Assembly (NCBI GenBank): GCA_000149265.1
Contig: CH003163.1
Coordinates: 870,518-934,517 of the forward strand
Source: Ciona savignyi
Taxonomy: Eukaryota; Chordata; Ascidiacea; Phlebobranchia; Cionidae
Length of the DNA stretch: 64,000 nucleotides
Direction: 5' to 3'
A model generated the notes under the pieces. It saw only the letters and a program-made list of their open reading frames with translations. It made no database searches and was not told where the DNA came from. A program made the translations under genes and the position numbers. This document shows, piece after piece, positions 20,676 through 32,075 of this stretch (positions within the stretch are counted from its first letter, which is position 1; each line of letters starts with the position of its first letter).

Positions 20676-23036
20676 TTAAATGTGTGCAACCGATAAACAT
20701 TAAAACAACTCGACATAAATATTGATTTTAGTTTAGATTAACAGTAAATAAAAGTGTAAGGTATATATTAATAAACAAAATGTCGTAAAACTAACATAAA
20801 AACGAAACTTTTCGTTATCGCTTCTAGAAACAAAATTTTCTTTTCTGGAAACGAAATTTTCGTTTCTTGGATAAAATTTTCGTTTCTAGAAACAAAAATT
20901 GTGTTTCTTAAATAAATTTTGGGTTATCGTTTTCCCAAATTCAATGATTGTATGATTCGTTAAATTGACGCAATACCACAACAATTTCGAGTGAAGGAGA
21001 TCGTGTGTGCAGTTAATAAATGTAGAAAGAGTGATTTAAATGTGTGCAACCAATAAACATTAAAACAATTCGACATAAATAATTATTTTGGTTTAGATTA
21101 ACATTGGATAAAAGTGTCAGGTATATATTAATAAACAAAATTTCTTAAAACAAACATAAAATCCGAAACTTTTCGTTATCATTTTTATAATCGAAAAATT
21201 TTGTTTCTGGAAACAAAATTTTCGTTTCTTGACTTAAAATTTTCGTTTCTAGAAACAAAAATTATATTTTTAATGAATTTTTACCAAATCTTATGATTTC
21301 CAAATTCTAGTTAAAAAGATTGCGTGTGCAGTTAATAAATGTAGTTGGACCGTTTATACTAAGATAATGTAATTGTTTTATAATTATATAAATAAAAATA
21401 AAGGTATAAACCCAAAACAAAATAAAACACTGTTTAATACTTTTCTCGGGCGGTATTAAAAAACAAACGGGATTAAAGAGTGATTTAAATCTGTACAACC
21501 GATAAACATTTAAACTAGCCATAAATAATGATTTTAATTTAGATTAACATTAGAGAGAAGTGTCAGGCATATATTAAAAACCAAACGTCGTAAAACTAAC
21601 ATAAAAACGAAATTTTTCGTTATCGCTTCTTTAAACAAAATTTTCGTTTCTGGAAACACAATTTTCGTTTCTGGAAACGAAATTTTCGTTTCTCGGTTAA
21701 ATTTTTCGTTTCTAGAAACAAAAATTGTGTTTCTTAAATGAACTTAGGGTTATCGTTTTACCAAATTATATGATTATATGATTCGTTAAGCTGTCACATC
21801 AATTTTGAATTAAAGAGATTGCGTGTTCGGTTAATAAATGTAGTTGGTCCTTTTATACTAAGATAATGTATTTGTTCTATATTTGTATAAATAAAATAAG
21901 GGTATAAACCCACAACATTAAAAATAACACACTGTTTAGTCCTTTAACAGGCGGTATTAGAAACAAACGGGATTAAAGATTCATTTAAATGTGTGCAACC
22001 GATAAACATTAAAACAAATAGCCATAAATATGATTTTTATTTAGATTAAATTTAAAGAAATGTGTCAGGTTTATATTAATAATTAAAATGTCGTAAAACT
22101 AACATAAAAACGATACTTTTCTTTATAGCTTCTAGAAACAAAATTTTCGTTTCTGGAAACACAATTTTCGTTTCTCAGCTAACATTTTTGTTTCTGGAAA
22201 CAAAATTTTCGTTTCTAGAAACAAAAATTGTGTTTCTTAAGTGAATTTTGGGTTATCACTTTCCCAAGTTTTATGATTATATGAGTAATTTAGCTGACGC
22301 AATACCACAACAATTTTGGTTGAAAGATATTGTGTGTGCAGTTAATAAATGTAGTTGAACCTTTTATACTAAGATAATGTATTTGATCCATTTATTTAAA
22401 AAATATTAAATAGCGTTTTATTTTTATGAATTTAGTTAGGACGGGCATAGATCCAATTACGTATTAAGCAGCGGTGATCTGATTAATTATTTCGAAGAAC
22501 TAATTCTTGTAAACAACAATAAATCAGGGATCTTTTAAATGTGGAAATTTTAGTTGCGCGACATGCGTGTGGTGTGCACACCGAAGTTTAGAAACAAGGT
22601 TTACTTTTCGGCTTGAATTGTTAGAGACCTTACGATTTATATTAAAGAAATATTAGTTTATTCTCCGTTATTATTATCGTGAGCTGACCGCGTTCGCCCG
22701 AGTCATCAAAAAGATAAGCGCGTCTCCTATAGATTTTCCAACTCTCACATACCACAAGTCCACAACAATTTCGAGTCAAAGATATTGCGCGTGCAGTTAA
22801 TAAATGTGGTTGGGCATTTTTATACTAAGATAATGTATTTTTTCTATTTATTTAAATAAATACTAAATGTATTAAATCTACAATATTGTATAACACACTA
22901 ATTAGAACTTTTCACGGGCGGAAATAGAAAAAAATGTGATTAAAGAGTGATATAAATGTGTGCAACCAATAAACATTAAAACAACTGGTCATAAAAATGA
23001 TTTTAGCTTAGATTGACATTAAATTTTTTCTTAAAA
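20676..23036. repeat. Palindrome-rich long-unit tandem array
   Basis: Units begin with TTAAATGTGTGCAACCGATA or a close variant at about 20676, 21034, 21483, 21983 and 22950. The first four are spaced about 360, 450 and 500 bp apart. Each unit contains clustered self-complementary motifs of the type GAAACGAAATTTTCGTTTC, then TTATCGTTTTCCCAAAT, then GTGTGCAGTTAATAAATGTAG. About 22390-22750 is unrelated sequence. An inverted partial unit lies at 25980-26290. Confidence 0.8.
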
Positions 23037-25228
23037 AATAAACCTTATATCTTGTTTGGTTTTCAAACGCGCGCCATTCACGCACCCACACTATAGCCTA
23101 CGTCAAATTATCAATATGTTTGGTTTGGGTTAAAATGAAACAGCTTGGATATACCTAAATCGACGATTTGTTATAGTAAGTACATGAAAATTGGTAGATG
23201 GGTGGATAATACATTTATAAATTTGCTCTCAAAAAATAAACCTTATATCTTGTTTGCTTTTCAAACGCACGTCATGAACGCACCCACACTATAAGTAAAT
23301 TATCATTATGTTCGGTTTGGGTTGACATGAAACAGCTTGGGTATACCTAAATGGACGATTTCTTGTAGTAAGTACACGAAAATTGCTAGATGGGTGGATA
23401 ACACATTTATAAATTTGGTCCCAAAAAATAAACCTTATATCTCGTTTGGTTTTCAAACGCGAGCCATTCACGCAGCCACACTAAACGTCAAATTATCAAT
23501 ATGTTCGGTTTGGGTTGAAATGAAAAAGCTTGGATATAGCTAAATCTACGATTTGTTATAGTAAGTACATGAAAATCGGTAGATGGGTGGATGACACATT
23601 TATAAACTTGCTCCCAAAAAATAAACCTTATACCTTGTTTGGTTTTCAAACGCACGCCATAAACGCACCCACACTATACGTCAAATTGTCAATATGTTCG
23701 GTTTGGGTTGACATGAAACAGCTTGGATATACCTGAATCGACGATTTATTGTAGTAAGTACATAAAAATTGGTAGATAGGTGGATAACACATTTATAAAT
23801 TTGCTCCCAAAAAATAAACCTTATATCTTGTTTGGTTTTTAAACGCACGCCATGAACGCACCCACACTATACGTCAAATTATCAATATGTTCGGTTTGGG
23901 TTGAAATGAAACAGCTTGGATATACCTAAATCGACGATTTTATAGTGTAAGTACATGAAAATTGGTAGATGGGTGGATAACACATTTATAAACTTGCTTC
24001 CAAAAAATAAACCTTATATCTCATTTGGTTTTCAAACGCGCGCCATTCACCCAGCCACACTACGTCAAATTATCAATGTGTTCGCTTTGGGTTGAAATGA
24101 AACAGCTTTAATATACCTAAATCGACGATTTATCATAGTAAGTACATAAAAATTGGTAGATATGTAGATAACATACTTGTAAATTTGCTTCCAAAAAATA
24201 AACCTTATATCTTTTTGGTTTTCAAACGCGCGCCATGAACGCACCCACACTAAACGTCATATTATCAATATGTTCGCTTTGGGTTGAAATAAAACAGCTT
24301 GGATATACCTAAATCGACGATTTGTTATAGTAAGTACATGAAAATCGGTAGATGGGTGGATAACACATTTATGAATTTGGCCCCAAAAAATAAACCTTAT
24401 ATCTTGTTTGTTTTTTTTACGCACGCCATGAACGCACCCACACCACGTCAAATTATCAATATGTCGCTTTGGGTGGACATGAAACAGCTTGGATATACCT
24501 AAATCGACGATTTCTTATAGTTAGTAAATGAAAATTGGTAGATGGGTAGATAACATACTCGTAATTTTGCTCACAAAATATAAACCTTATATCTCGTTTG
24601 GTTTTCAAACGCGCACCACAAACGCACCCACACTACGTCAAATGATCAATATGTTCGCTTTGGTTTGAAATGAAACAGCTTGGATATACCTAAATCGATG
24701 ATTTGTTATAGTAAGTACATGAAAATCGGTAGATGGGTGGATAACACATTTATAAAATTGCTTCCAAAAAATAAACCTTATATCCCGTTTGGTTTTCAAA
24801 CGCGCGCCACGAACGCACCCACACTACGTCATATTATCAGTATTTTCGCTTTGGGATGAAATGAAACAGCTTGGATATACCTAAATCGACGATTTGTTAT
24901 AGTAAGTACATGAAAATTGGTAGATGGGTAGATAACATACCTTTAAATTTTTGGCCAAAAATAAACCTTATATCTCGTTTGGTTTTCAAATGTGCGCCAT
25001 TCACGCACCCACACTACGTCAAATTATCAATATGTTCGCTTTAGGTTGAAATGAAACAGCTTGGGTATACCTAAATCGACGATTTGTTATAGTAAGTACA
25101 TGAGAATTGGTAGAGGGGTGGATAACACATGTATAAAATTGCTCCCAAAAAATAAACCTTATATCCCGTTTTGTTTTCAAACGCGCGCCACGAACGCTCC
25201 CACACAAGGTCAAATTATCAAAATGTTC
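23030..25228. repeat. Satellite, about 12 copies of a ~193-bp unit
   Basis: The landmark AATAAACCTTATATC starts at 23037, 23235, 23427, 23620, 23813, 24006, 24197, 24389, 24579, 24770, 24960 and 25151, a period of 190-198 bp. Other conserved parts are TTTGGTTTTCAAACGC, GAACGCACCCACACTA, CAGCTTGGATATACCTAAAT and GTAGATGGGTGGATAACAC. The common 193-bp length is not a multiple of three and frames do not run through, so the 60-78-codon open frames inside are not genes. Confidence 0.92.
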
Positions 25229-25975
25229 GCTATATCGATCCTTTTTAATTCCATAATACTACAATATATGAAAACATTAATCCCTTGTTCAGATTAACAT
25301 ACAATTCTCAATACAGGCATGAATATTATATATTTTAGGACATTGGTTCAACTGTCATTCAATCACAATCATTAAAAAGTGTACCTGTTAGATTTAATAT
25401 AATATGTTGGAAAATATGATTATCGTTTATAAGAAAGAAAAATGACAATCGCTTTTTAAAGGACAATATTCAAACATATTACGGAAACACCTTAAGTCAT
25501 TTTCTTATATAGGCCTACGTCATTGACGTGATATCAGCCCGCTTTCATATATAAATGTCGACAAATTTTCGCAGTCTATTAATGAACTTAGGTGTGATGC
25601 TGCAATTAACACACATCAATTTTTTATAATATAATTAAATATCGCGAAACCAAGTTCTCATTTTCCGTTCTGAATTAACCATCATTGAGTGAAGTCGATG
25701 ATCTTGCCACTTAGTTTAACTACGTATTGCAAAACTTGTTGTTTATTATGGATAAACACAATGATTGCAGAAAAGGTATGTTGTAGCAGAACTAACTAAA
25801 TGACACACCACAAAAGCGAGTTTCGGAAAGCAAAAAATCTAAAACTCATTAACGTAATCACTTTTGGGGTAATTATCATCATCCATTTTATCTTTAGTCA
25901 CGTAATTTTCGTTTTTTGTTATTTTTACGACAGTTTGTTCATGTATATCTACCTGAAAATCTCTCTAATGTTATT
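25229..25975. other. Unassigned AT-rich stretch
   Basis: Neither strand shows a convincing frame, splice structure or RNA gene here. It separates the satellite from the inverted array unit. Confidence 0.5.
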
Positions 25976-25979
25976 CTAA

Positions 25980-26290
25980 ATTAAAATCATTATTTATGAC
26001 GAGTTTTTTTAATGTCGGTTACACGAATTTAAATCACTCTTTTAACCCCCTTTGTTTCTATTACCGCCCGTAAAAAGTTTCTATTTACCGCCCGTAAAAA
26101 ACTGCGTGTGCAATCATTTTCACTCGAAATTGTTGATATTGTGTCAGCTTAACGAATTATGTAATCATAGAACTTGGGAAATAATATTCCTAAACTCATT
26201 TAAGAAACACAAATAAAATTTTACCCGAGAAACGAAAATTTTGTTTCCAGAAACGATAACGAAAAGTTGTTATGTTAGTTTTATTACAGT
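25980..26290. repeat. Inverted partial copy of the 20.7-23.0 kb array unit
   Basis: Read on the minus strand it has the unit's order: GTTATCGTTTCTGGAAAC, the CGTTTCT cluster, AACTTGGG-like sequence, TTAACGAAT and TTTAAATTCGTG. The satellite therefore lies between direct and inverted copies of the same sequence. A further GAAAC/GTTTC cluster sits at 26905-26960. Confidence 0.65.
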
Positions 26291-26739
26291 AAAATGTGAT
26301 ATCGCATGCCTTCGTGGTTAAAGAGTTTTAAATCTTTGTAAGAGGTGAATCGGTCAAAACATGGGCAAGTACAATTTGTTCTTCAAAACTTTGACGACAA
26401 ATTAAGTAACCGCTTTCTGCTATAGAACATTTAGCTTATGTGCTACTCGGTAATTAATTAACATCTGATCACAAACTGAGCACCATATTTGTAATTTTGT
26501 ATAGCAAACAAAAAAATCTTTCTGTTGTGAGGATTACACAAGTAATAATGCAACTCCATTATGAGTCATTATTCACACCACTATTGGCAGGTGTTTGTAC
26601 TGTTAACTCGAGTTTAATTATGACATCATAATAACGCGCGACAAAGCTGATTTCTTACGCCGCCAATGTTCTGCATGACGTCACTGTGACGTTTTACCAA
26701 TTTTAATTAGGCTGGTTCATGTGAATAAAAAAATATTCA

Positions 26740-26825
26740 CCGGGTTAAGTAGCGAACCCAACATGGGCTGGTCCATAATTACGAATCAGTCGCGCTAACC
26801 ATTCGGCCAGACACCGTTATTAAAT
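26740..26825 (-). repeat. tRNA-derived element (second family)
   Basis: The reverse strand reads TCTGGCCGAATGGTTAGCGC (A-box-like) and later GTTGGGTTCGCTA (B-box-like). The same head occurs at about 34003 on the plus strand, and a related tail (ACAAGCCCATCA, TTAGCCCGGTAAAAAAATG) lies at 43935-43990. It is a tRNA-related SINE distinct from the main family. Confidence 0.5.
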
Positions 26826-27009
26826 TAAAAGAAGTTATATGGTTATTTTACTGTTTGACCTCTAGTGCCACCTAACTGCTAAAAAAATTATCTAATACAT
26901 TTTTTTTCAGAAACAAAACTTTCGTTTCTGCCATTTCGCTTTGGAAAAATTTCGTTTCTTACCGTTACATAGGGAATTCCCCTGGTTTTATCTCCCAAAA
27001 TTTTAGTTT

Positions 27010-27972
27010 CTGTTCATCTAGACCATGTTGTCTAACAAATGGCAAAGTCTCATTGCGATTCCATTATTCCTTCTGGTAGATGTCGGGGCGACATGCCATG
27101 CCTGTCAAGCGTTTGACGAAAAAAAAGAAAAAAAACGAAAAAAAACGGACAAAAACAATATGTGTCCCAATTTTTCAAATGGGACCCATAATTAATGCAA
27201 TTTTCATGAATTGTGTTGTAAAGCTGTACAAGCTTTTAAGTAAAAGTTAAAAGTGTGTATGAGTTCAAAAAAAATACACTGAACTAAACCATTCAATTCA
27301 AGCAGCTGTAAAGTGAACTTCGATACAGTTCCAAAATAAAAATTCCGACAGTAGGTAGTTGGATTTTGTATTGTTATGCATGAACAATGTCAAAATCTTG
27401 TAGTCTTATACACGTATTATTTTGTAAACAAAGCTTACTTGTTGTCGTGATACACACTTTGTGCGTGACTGTTGTCATCTTGTGTTTGCATTTCGTTTTA
27501 TTCCAGAATTTTATTTTGTGCTTTTGTTTTTTTATGTATTTCAAGACATAATAATTTTAAGCATTTATGGTCAAAGCTAATGCTTTTATCACCATTAAAC
27601 GTCATTCAATTTCGCTATTACAAAAAAAGAACTCCTAGAGTTCTATGTAAAGCTGTTCTGATTTTTGCATAACTTATCCGAAGAATATTGTTGTCAAAAC
27701 AACTGAGTGATATCAGGCATTACCTCATGACATAATCCATCACAGTCCAGCCGTTTCCCGTTTCACATATTTACTGTCATCAAAACGCGAAAACGAAATC
27801 ATGATTGAAAAGTTGTGAGGTTTAGTTAAAGACTATGCTAGAACAACATTTGTGAAGGACATGTTTCTTCAAAAAATGACCAAAAGAAGAGAAAACAGGG
27901 AAAGTAAAATATTAGGAATTTGCTGTTTTGTAGATTGATTTTATAGCTTACTGGCTTTAATTCGCTGAAATC
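27010..27972. other. Intergenic region upstream of gene B with flank-conserved blocks
   Basis: No convincing gene is seen. Two blocks recur near the other family members: TTTTATTCCAGAATTT at 27496 (also 30005 and 32076) and TTGTTGTCAAAACAACTGAG at about 27689 (also about 32123, weakly about 30171), followed by TGACATAATCCATCA-like sequence. They are candidate distal promoter elements carried by the duplication. Confidence 0.4.
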
Positions 27973-28071
27973 ATGTAGGCCTATGCGTGCTTTTATGGTG
28001 CAGTGATTACTTTTATTAACTCTTTAGTTGGTGTATTTCAGAGTGTTCCAGTCAAATCTCTTTGTAAAGCA
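27973..28071 (+). promoter_or_regulatory. Conserved 99-bp leader of family gene B
   Basis: This block is the same length as the leader of gene A, with about six substitutions. It includes ATGTAGGCCTATGC and a TTTCAG acceptor-like site. An in-frame upstream ATG at 28003 exists here and in gene A but is not shared by gene C. Confidence 0.4.
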
Positions 28072-28776
28072 ATGGGGAAGTGTTTCTCCAGTTTATGTGG
28101 CTCATGTTGTGGTGGAACTGGCAGTGAGCATAGCTGCAGCGATGACGAAATCCCAATGTGGGATCTGTGGGGTCCGCCCACCGAGCTGGAAATATTGCAA
28201 GTGCAAATGGCCGGTTATAAAGTTTGGCCCAAATACCCGGAGCCGGACAACTCTGCATTTTCTCAGTTGCTTACCAAAATACGGAGTTGGAAAACATGGA
28301 AATCAACAAGCGATGATAATTACATATTTTCAATGAACTGGGACACAAATGGCGACCCGTTGTACCTCGGTGTCAAGCCGGAAGAAGAAGAAGATTTGAA
28401 AATCAAAGTTCGTAAAGCTGAAGAGCCGAGCTCCAATTCCCCTTCATTAAATGACCCGCGTGTATTTCAATATCAATTGGATGTACTGAAACATAATCAT
28501 GTTCTTTACCACACATATAGCCAACAATACGTCGGGCTTGACGAGGGGAATAAACTGATTCTAGTTGCAGAACAAAAGCAGGCGACAGGGTTCGTAATAC
28601 AAACTATCGATGGAAAACCTTGCGGCACTGGTAAACAAAATCCTGGCCAATCTGGCGAACAAAATCCTGGCCAATCTGGCGAACAAAAACCTTCCAACAC
28701 TGACGAACAAAATCCTGCCCAATCTGGCGAGCAAAAATCTGTCAATCAAAATGCAACTACTGAGACGAAAGTATAA
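28072..28776 (+). CDS. Family gene B: acylated beta-trefoil-like protein with Gln/Gly repeat tail, 234 aa
   Basis: This closest paralogue of gene A is a single exon starting MGKCFSSLCGSCC, with Gly2, Ser6 and several Cys suited to dual acylation. DDEIPMWDLWG, TELEILQVQMAGYKVWP, GDPLYLGVKP and KLILVAE are nearly unchanged. After the shared core (ATGFVIQT) it carries an extra tail with imperfect octapeptide repeats of the form NPGQSGEQ (about 28637-28750), absent from genes A and C. The tail probably arose by expansion of a 24-bp unit and is likely disordered. The function is unknown. Location at the inner face of the membrane is inferred only from the N-terminus. Confidence 0.82.
   Translation: MGKCFSSLCGSCCGGTGSEHSCSDDEIPMWDLWGPPTELEILQVQMAGYKVWPKYPEPDNSAFSQLLTKIRSWKTWKSTSDDNYIFSMNWDTNGDPLYLGVKPEEEEDLKIKVRKAEEPSSNSPSLNDPRVFQYQLDVLKHNHVLYHTYSQQYVGLDEGNKLILVAEQKQATGFVIQTIDGKPCGTGKQNPGQSGEQNPGQSGEQKPSNTDEQNPAQSGEQKSVNQNATTETKV
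28637..28750 (+). repeat. Coding 24-bp minisatellite in gene B
   Basis: About four to five copies of a 24-bp unit (AATCCTGGCCAATCTGGCGA plus ACAA) encode NPGQSGEQ-type octapeptides. The copies diverge by substitutions that keep the frame. Confidence 0.85.
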
Positions 28777-28805
28777 TTTAATCAATTCAAAATTGCACAA
28801 AAATA

Positions 28806-30540
28806 TTGCTGTTTGCAAATTTTAAAATGGCATTTTTAAACATAGATGTAGATTTATCTGGTGTTAAATTCTACAACACGTGTTAATACGCAAATATTGA
28901 AAGACTGAGACTACTCACTCGAGAGAAAATCCGTTTGTTTGATTGGGTCCTTAGAGCTAGTTTTGCGGGACACGATTTTACTTACTTTAAAAAAGTGTTT
29001 GTTTTTTTATACGAAGAAGACGGCAATTTAAAGAATATACTTGTCAGTAACCTATCAAATATTTAGTGATAGCTTTCGCCAGTGCATTTTACCTGGGTTT
29101 CACACAGCATATAAACTTGTACATGATTCGCCTCATTTGGAACTGGCAATTTTACAACTTCAACATTTTTTTATTTTTTTACTTGTATCCTATCTTACTC
29201 GCATCCATTACTATAACATGTAATCAACAATATATTTCCGAAATATTGTTAAATCACTTTATCAGTTATTGCCGATCCGGCCGTGTGGTGTAGCAATTCA
29301 GTGACTAAAGCGCCAAGGGGCAGATGCCTACCTTTCTTCTTAGTTGTAGATTCAAATCATAGGTTTAACCCGCTAAAGCCTAACCCTAATACAAATTACA
29401 ATAGGTCCACTTACCACCATAAGCTAACCATTGTCCACAACCTCTTGACTAAACTTGATACCCAACCCTCTATCTTTAATGCCCTAAACGTACCATCATT
29501 TCCCAAAACACAACCAATATCCAAATTTACTTATAATAGCAACTTATTTATCTTTTACCCGAATAGTTGTGGATTATTTTCTAAAATCTAAGAATGAGGG
29601 ATGACAACACGGCTAAAACAAGTCATATGGGCAATAGATTGTTTAAACAAAAATTTTATTTTACGCCGTACGTAATAGCAGCTAACTACCGAAGCTATTG
29701 CAGTGTACTGTGTATGATTGACTTCCTTTAAATTTGGTGGAACTGATTAATCCACGGGTTTATGTAGTCTTTTAACTGCACGTACTGGTCAAGGAAACAA
29801 CGGACCGGCTAGACCAGAGAGTAACATCTACCCAATCTTACAATTTATTTGTAGTCATTTGGTTAGCAATTGTGCACTTTAGAAAAGTATTTGCCACATT
29901 CCTTAGATAAAACGCCGATTTTACCCAGAGGACATGATTGGCTTACATGATCACGTGGTGCAAATTTCCACCGTGATCGTCGTCAACTGCTATTTGCATT
30001 TTAGTTTTATTCCAGAACTTGTCATATACGTTTCATAAAATGTCGTATAGTATTCCTAGTACTTCACTCGTCTTATCTTTAACAGGTCACTCATCTTATC
30101 TTCAGCGTTCTATATTTAAATCAGTCCGGATTTTTGTATTTAATATTTTAAAATTAATGTTTTCTAAACAACCAAGTGTTCGTGACATAATTCATTCATG
30201 CCATAGGTACTTTCCGTTTCGTATACTTTCCGTTATTCTATATCAATAAAACTCCCAAGTTAAAACATTGTTTAGAAGTTGTGATATAAAGTCGAGGTCC
30301 AGACTTCATGTTACTTAATGTTTAAATGAAATATTGAAATAGGGAAAAGAAAAAAATGATAAGACATTCGTAACATCTTGCAACTGTTTAACATCTTGTA
30401 TTAAGGATTGCTGTGTTTTTTCCTAGCGGTTTTATAGCGTCTTCTCTCCAAGGCGCTGTGTATGATTTTATAATGCAGTACTTGTTAACTTTGCTTATTT
30501 AGGCAATTTAGATTGTTCTAATCGAATATCGAGTTTAGGG
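28806..30540. other. Intergenic region between family genes B and C
   Basis: 28806-28868 is similar to 32232-32296. A tRNA-like element (GTGTGGTGTAGCAATTCAG, then TAGATTCAAATCAT) lies at about 29272-29365. A degraded antisense SINE lies at about 29690-29815 (CGAAGCTATTGCAGTGTACT). A flank-conserved TTTTATTCCAGAACTT is at 30005. No further gene is supported. Confidence 0.45.
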
Positions 30541-30542
30541 TA

Positions 30543-31127
30543 ATGGGACAGTTATTCTGTATCTGTGATGCAAAAGCAAAAGAAACCGACAGCGGGCATG
30601 AGTGCGACAATGACGAAATCCCAATGGGGGATCTGTGGGGAACTCCCACTGAGTTGGAGATATTGCAAGTGCAAATGGCCGGTTATAAAGTTTGGCCGAA
30701 AAACTCACGGGTTAACAACAATGCATTTGTTCAGCTGCTAACCGAAGTACATAGTTGGAAAACATGGAAGTCAACAAGCGATGATTATTACATATTTTCA
30801 ATGAACTGGGACACAAATGGCGACCCGTTGTACCTCGGTGTCAAGCCGGGAAATAGGGTTTCGAAAATCAAAGTTCGTAAAGCTGATGCGCCGAACCGCA
30901 ATTCCCCGCCAATAACCGATCCTCGCGTGTTTCAGTACCGATTGGATCTACGGGCCAACTACCACGTTCTCTTTAACACTTTTAGTCAGCAATATGTTGC
31001 CCTTTCCCGTTCTAACAAACTGATTCTAGTTGAAGAGGAAAATCAGGCGACAGGATTTGTACTACAAACTCTCGATCAAAATACACAAAAACCCTGCAAC
31101 CAAGCTGCAATAGAGATAAATATGTGA
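30543..31127 (+). CDS. Family gene C: diverged acylated beta-trefoil-like protein, 194 aa
   Basis: This is the third and most diverged single-exon paralogue. The ATG at 30543 gives MGQLFCICDAKAK, again Met-Gly with Cys6 and Cys8. The N-terminal 22 residues differ from A and B but keep a lipidation-type pattern, while NDEIPM, TELEILQVQMAGYKVWP, SWKTWKSTSDD, GDPLYLGVKP and DPRVFQY are preserved. The beta-rich second half ends ATGFVLQTLDQ plus a short unique tail. Divergent tips around conserved core motifs argue for a real, selected gene. Confidence 0.8.
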   Translation: MGQLFCICDAKAKETDSGHECDNDEIPMGDLWGTPTELEILQVQMAGYKVWPKNSRVNNNAFVQLLTEVHSWKTWKSTSDDYYIFSMNWDTNGDPLYLGVKPGNRVSKIKVRKADAPNRNSPPITDPRVFQYRLDLRANYHVLFNTFSQQYVALSRSNKLILVEEENQATGFVLQTLDQNTQKPCNQAAIEINM

Positions 31128-32040
31128 TTAAATTCACGAATTGTCCTGATCAGACTTGTTGTTAGGATTGGGTTTTATATTTGGAGCCGAAGTTATATTA
31201 AATCGCAAAATCTTAGTTTCGAAAAAGAATTAGGATGATTATTAGGCAAATTGATTTTCCGTTACCCTTAATACATTGCATGCCAGCTTTCTTACATTGC
31301 ATACCATATTTATTTGGACATGCTTAGTTTTACAACCTGATTTGATAAAGTTTCACCTATATCGTATGTATCATGTTTACTTTATTTATGTCGTAATTTA
31401 CAAAATAATCAATATATTAGCCTACTCGTTAATATCCAGCATCTACGTCTGCATATTGTAATAGTTTAGTTTAGTGATTAAACTAGAACGACTGTCCGCA
31501 ACTCCACTAGTTACTTTTCCCGGATATTTTCCTAAACTTTGTGTCCCTGGGTAAAGCACTTGTTGACCTTTGGTTTGATCATTGATCCAATTATTTGAAG
31601 AAAAAAACACAGAGCGTGTTTGTTGAACAATATTCTTGTATTAGAAGTAAATTATTTTAATAGAAAAAAGACAACGGCCGTTTATGACGGTTATTCAATC
31701 ATTTGTTCCGGAAATTAATTTACCAGGCAAAACATGTACTGGACTCTTATTTCACAAAAAAGTTATTTCACTTGCTGTTTTTCGTTTATATAACTTTCAG
31801 GACAAACATACCAATGCGATATATTATTTCGGTGGCGTGTTTTAGGACAGCAGTTACAAATTTATTTGATACTGCGTTTTTTAGGTAAACAAATAGAATT
31901 TTGTATCGTCAGATGAATCACTTCTTGCGTAATTCGTAATCCGAAGTTTGTACTTCGTTTTTTTTACTGAATTCACTTTTGAGTCGATAAAAAGCTTCTT
32001 TTAGGACCGTTTTCAGTGTACAATTTGGTATATGTATCGG
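31128..32040. other. Unassigned AT-rich stretch downstream of gene C
   Basis: No convincing frame, splice pattern, RNA gene or recognised repeat is seen. Confidence 0.45.
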
Positions 32041-32075
32041 TCGCTTTAACTATTAGGCCACACGACCTTGCATGG

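Noticed and set aside
23030..25228. CRISPR-like array
   Set aside because: Whole units are repeated end to end with no unique spacers, and the context is a eukaryotic nuclear genome.
23289..25297. Repeated 60-78-codon open frames in both directions inside the satellite
   Set aside because: They recur because the DNA unit recurs. The period is not a multiple of three and the frames break at unit joins.
29283..29591. 102-codon plus-strand frame (start MWCSNSVTKAPRG)
   Set aside because: It overlaps a tRNA-like element and low-complexity AT-rich DNA, with no homologue recognised or splice context.
19913..31127. Naming the three-gene family as interleukin-1 or FGF homologues
   Set aside because: Only the spacing of beta-strand-like motifs is similar. 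The family signatures are not satisfied, so this stays a fold hypothesis.
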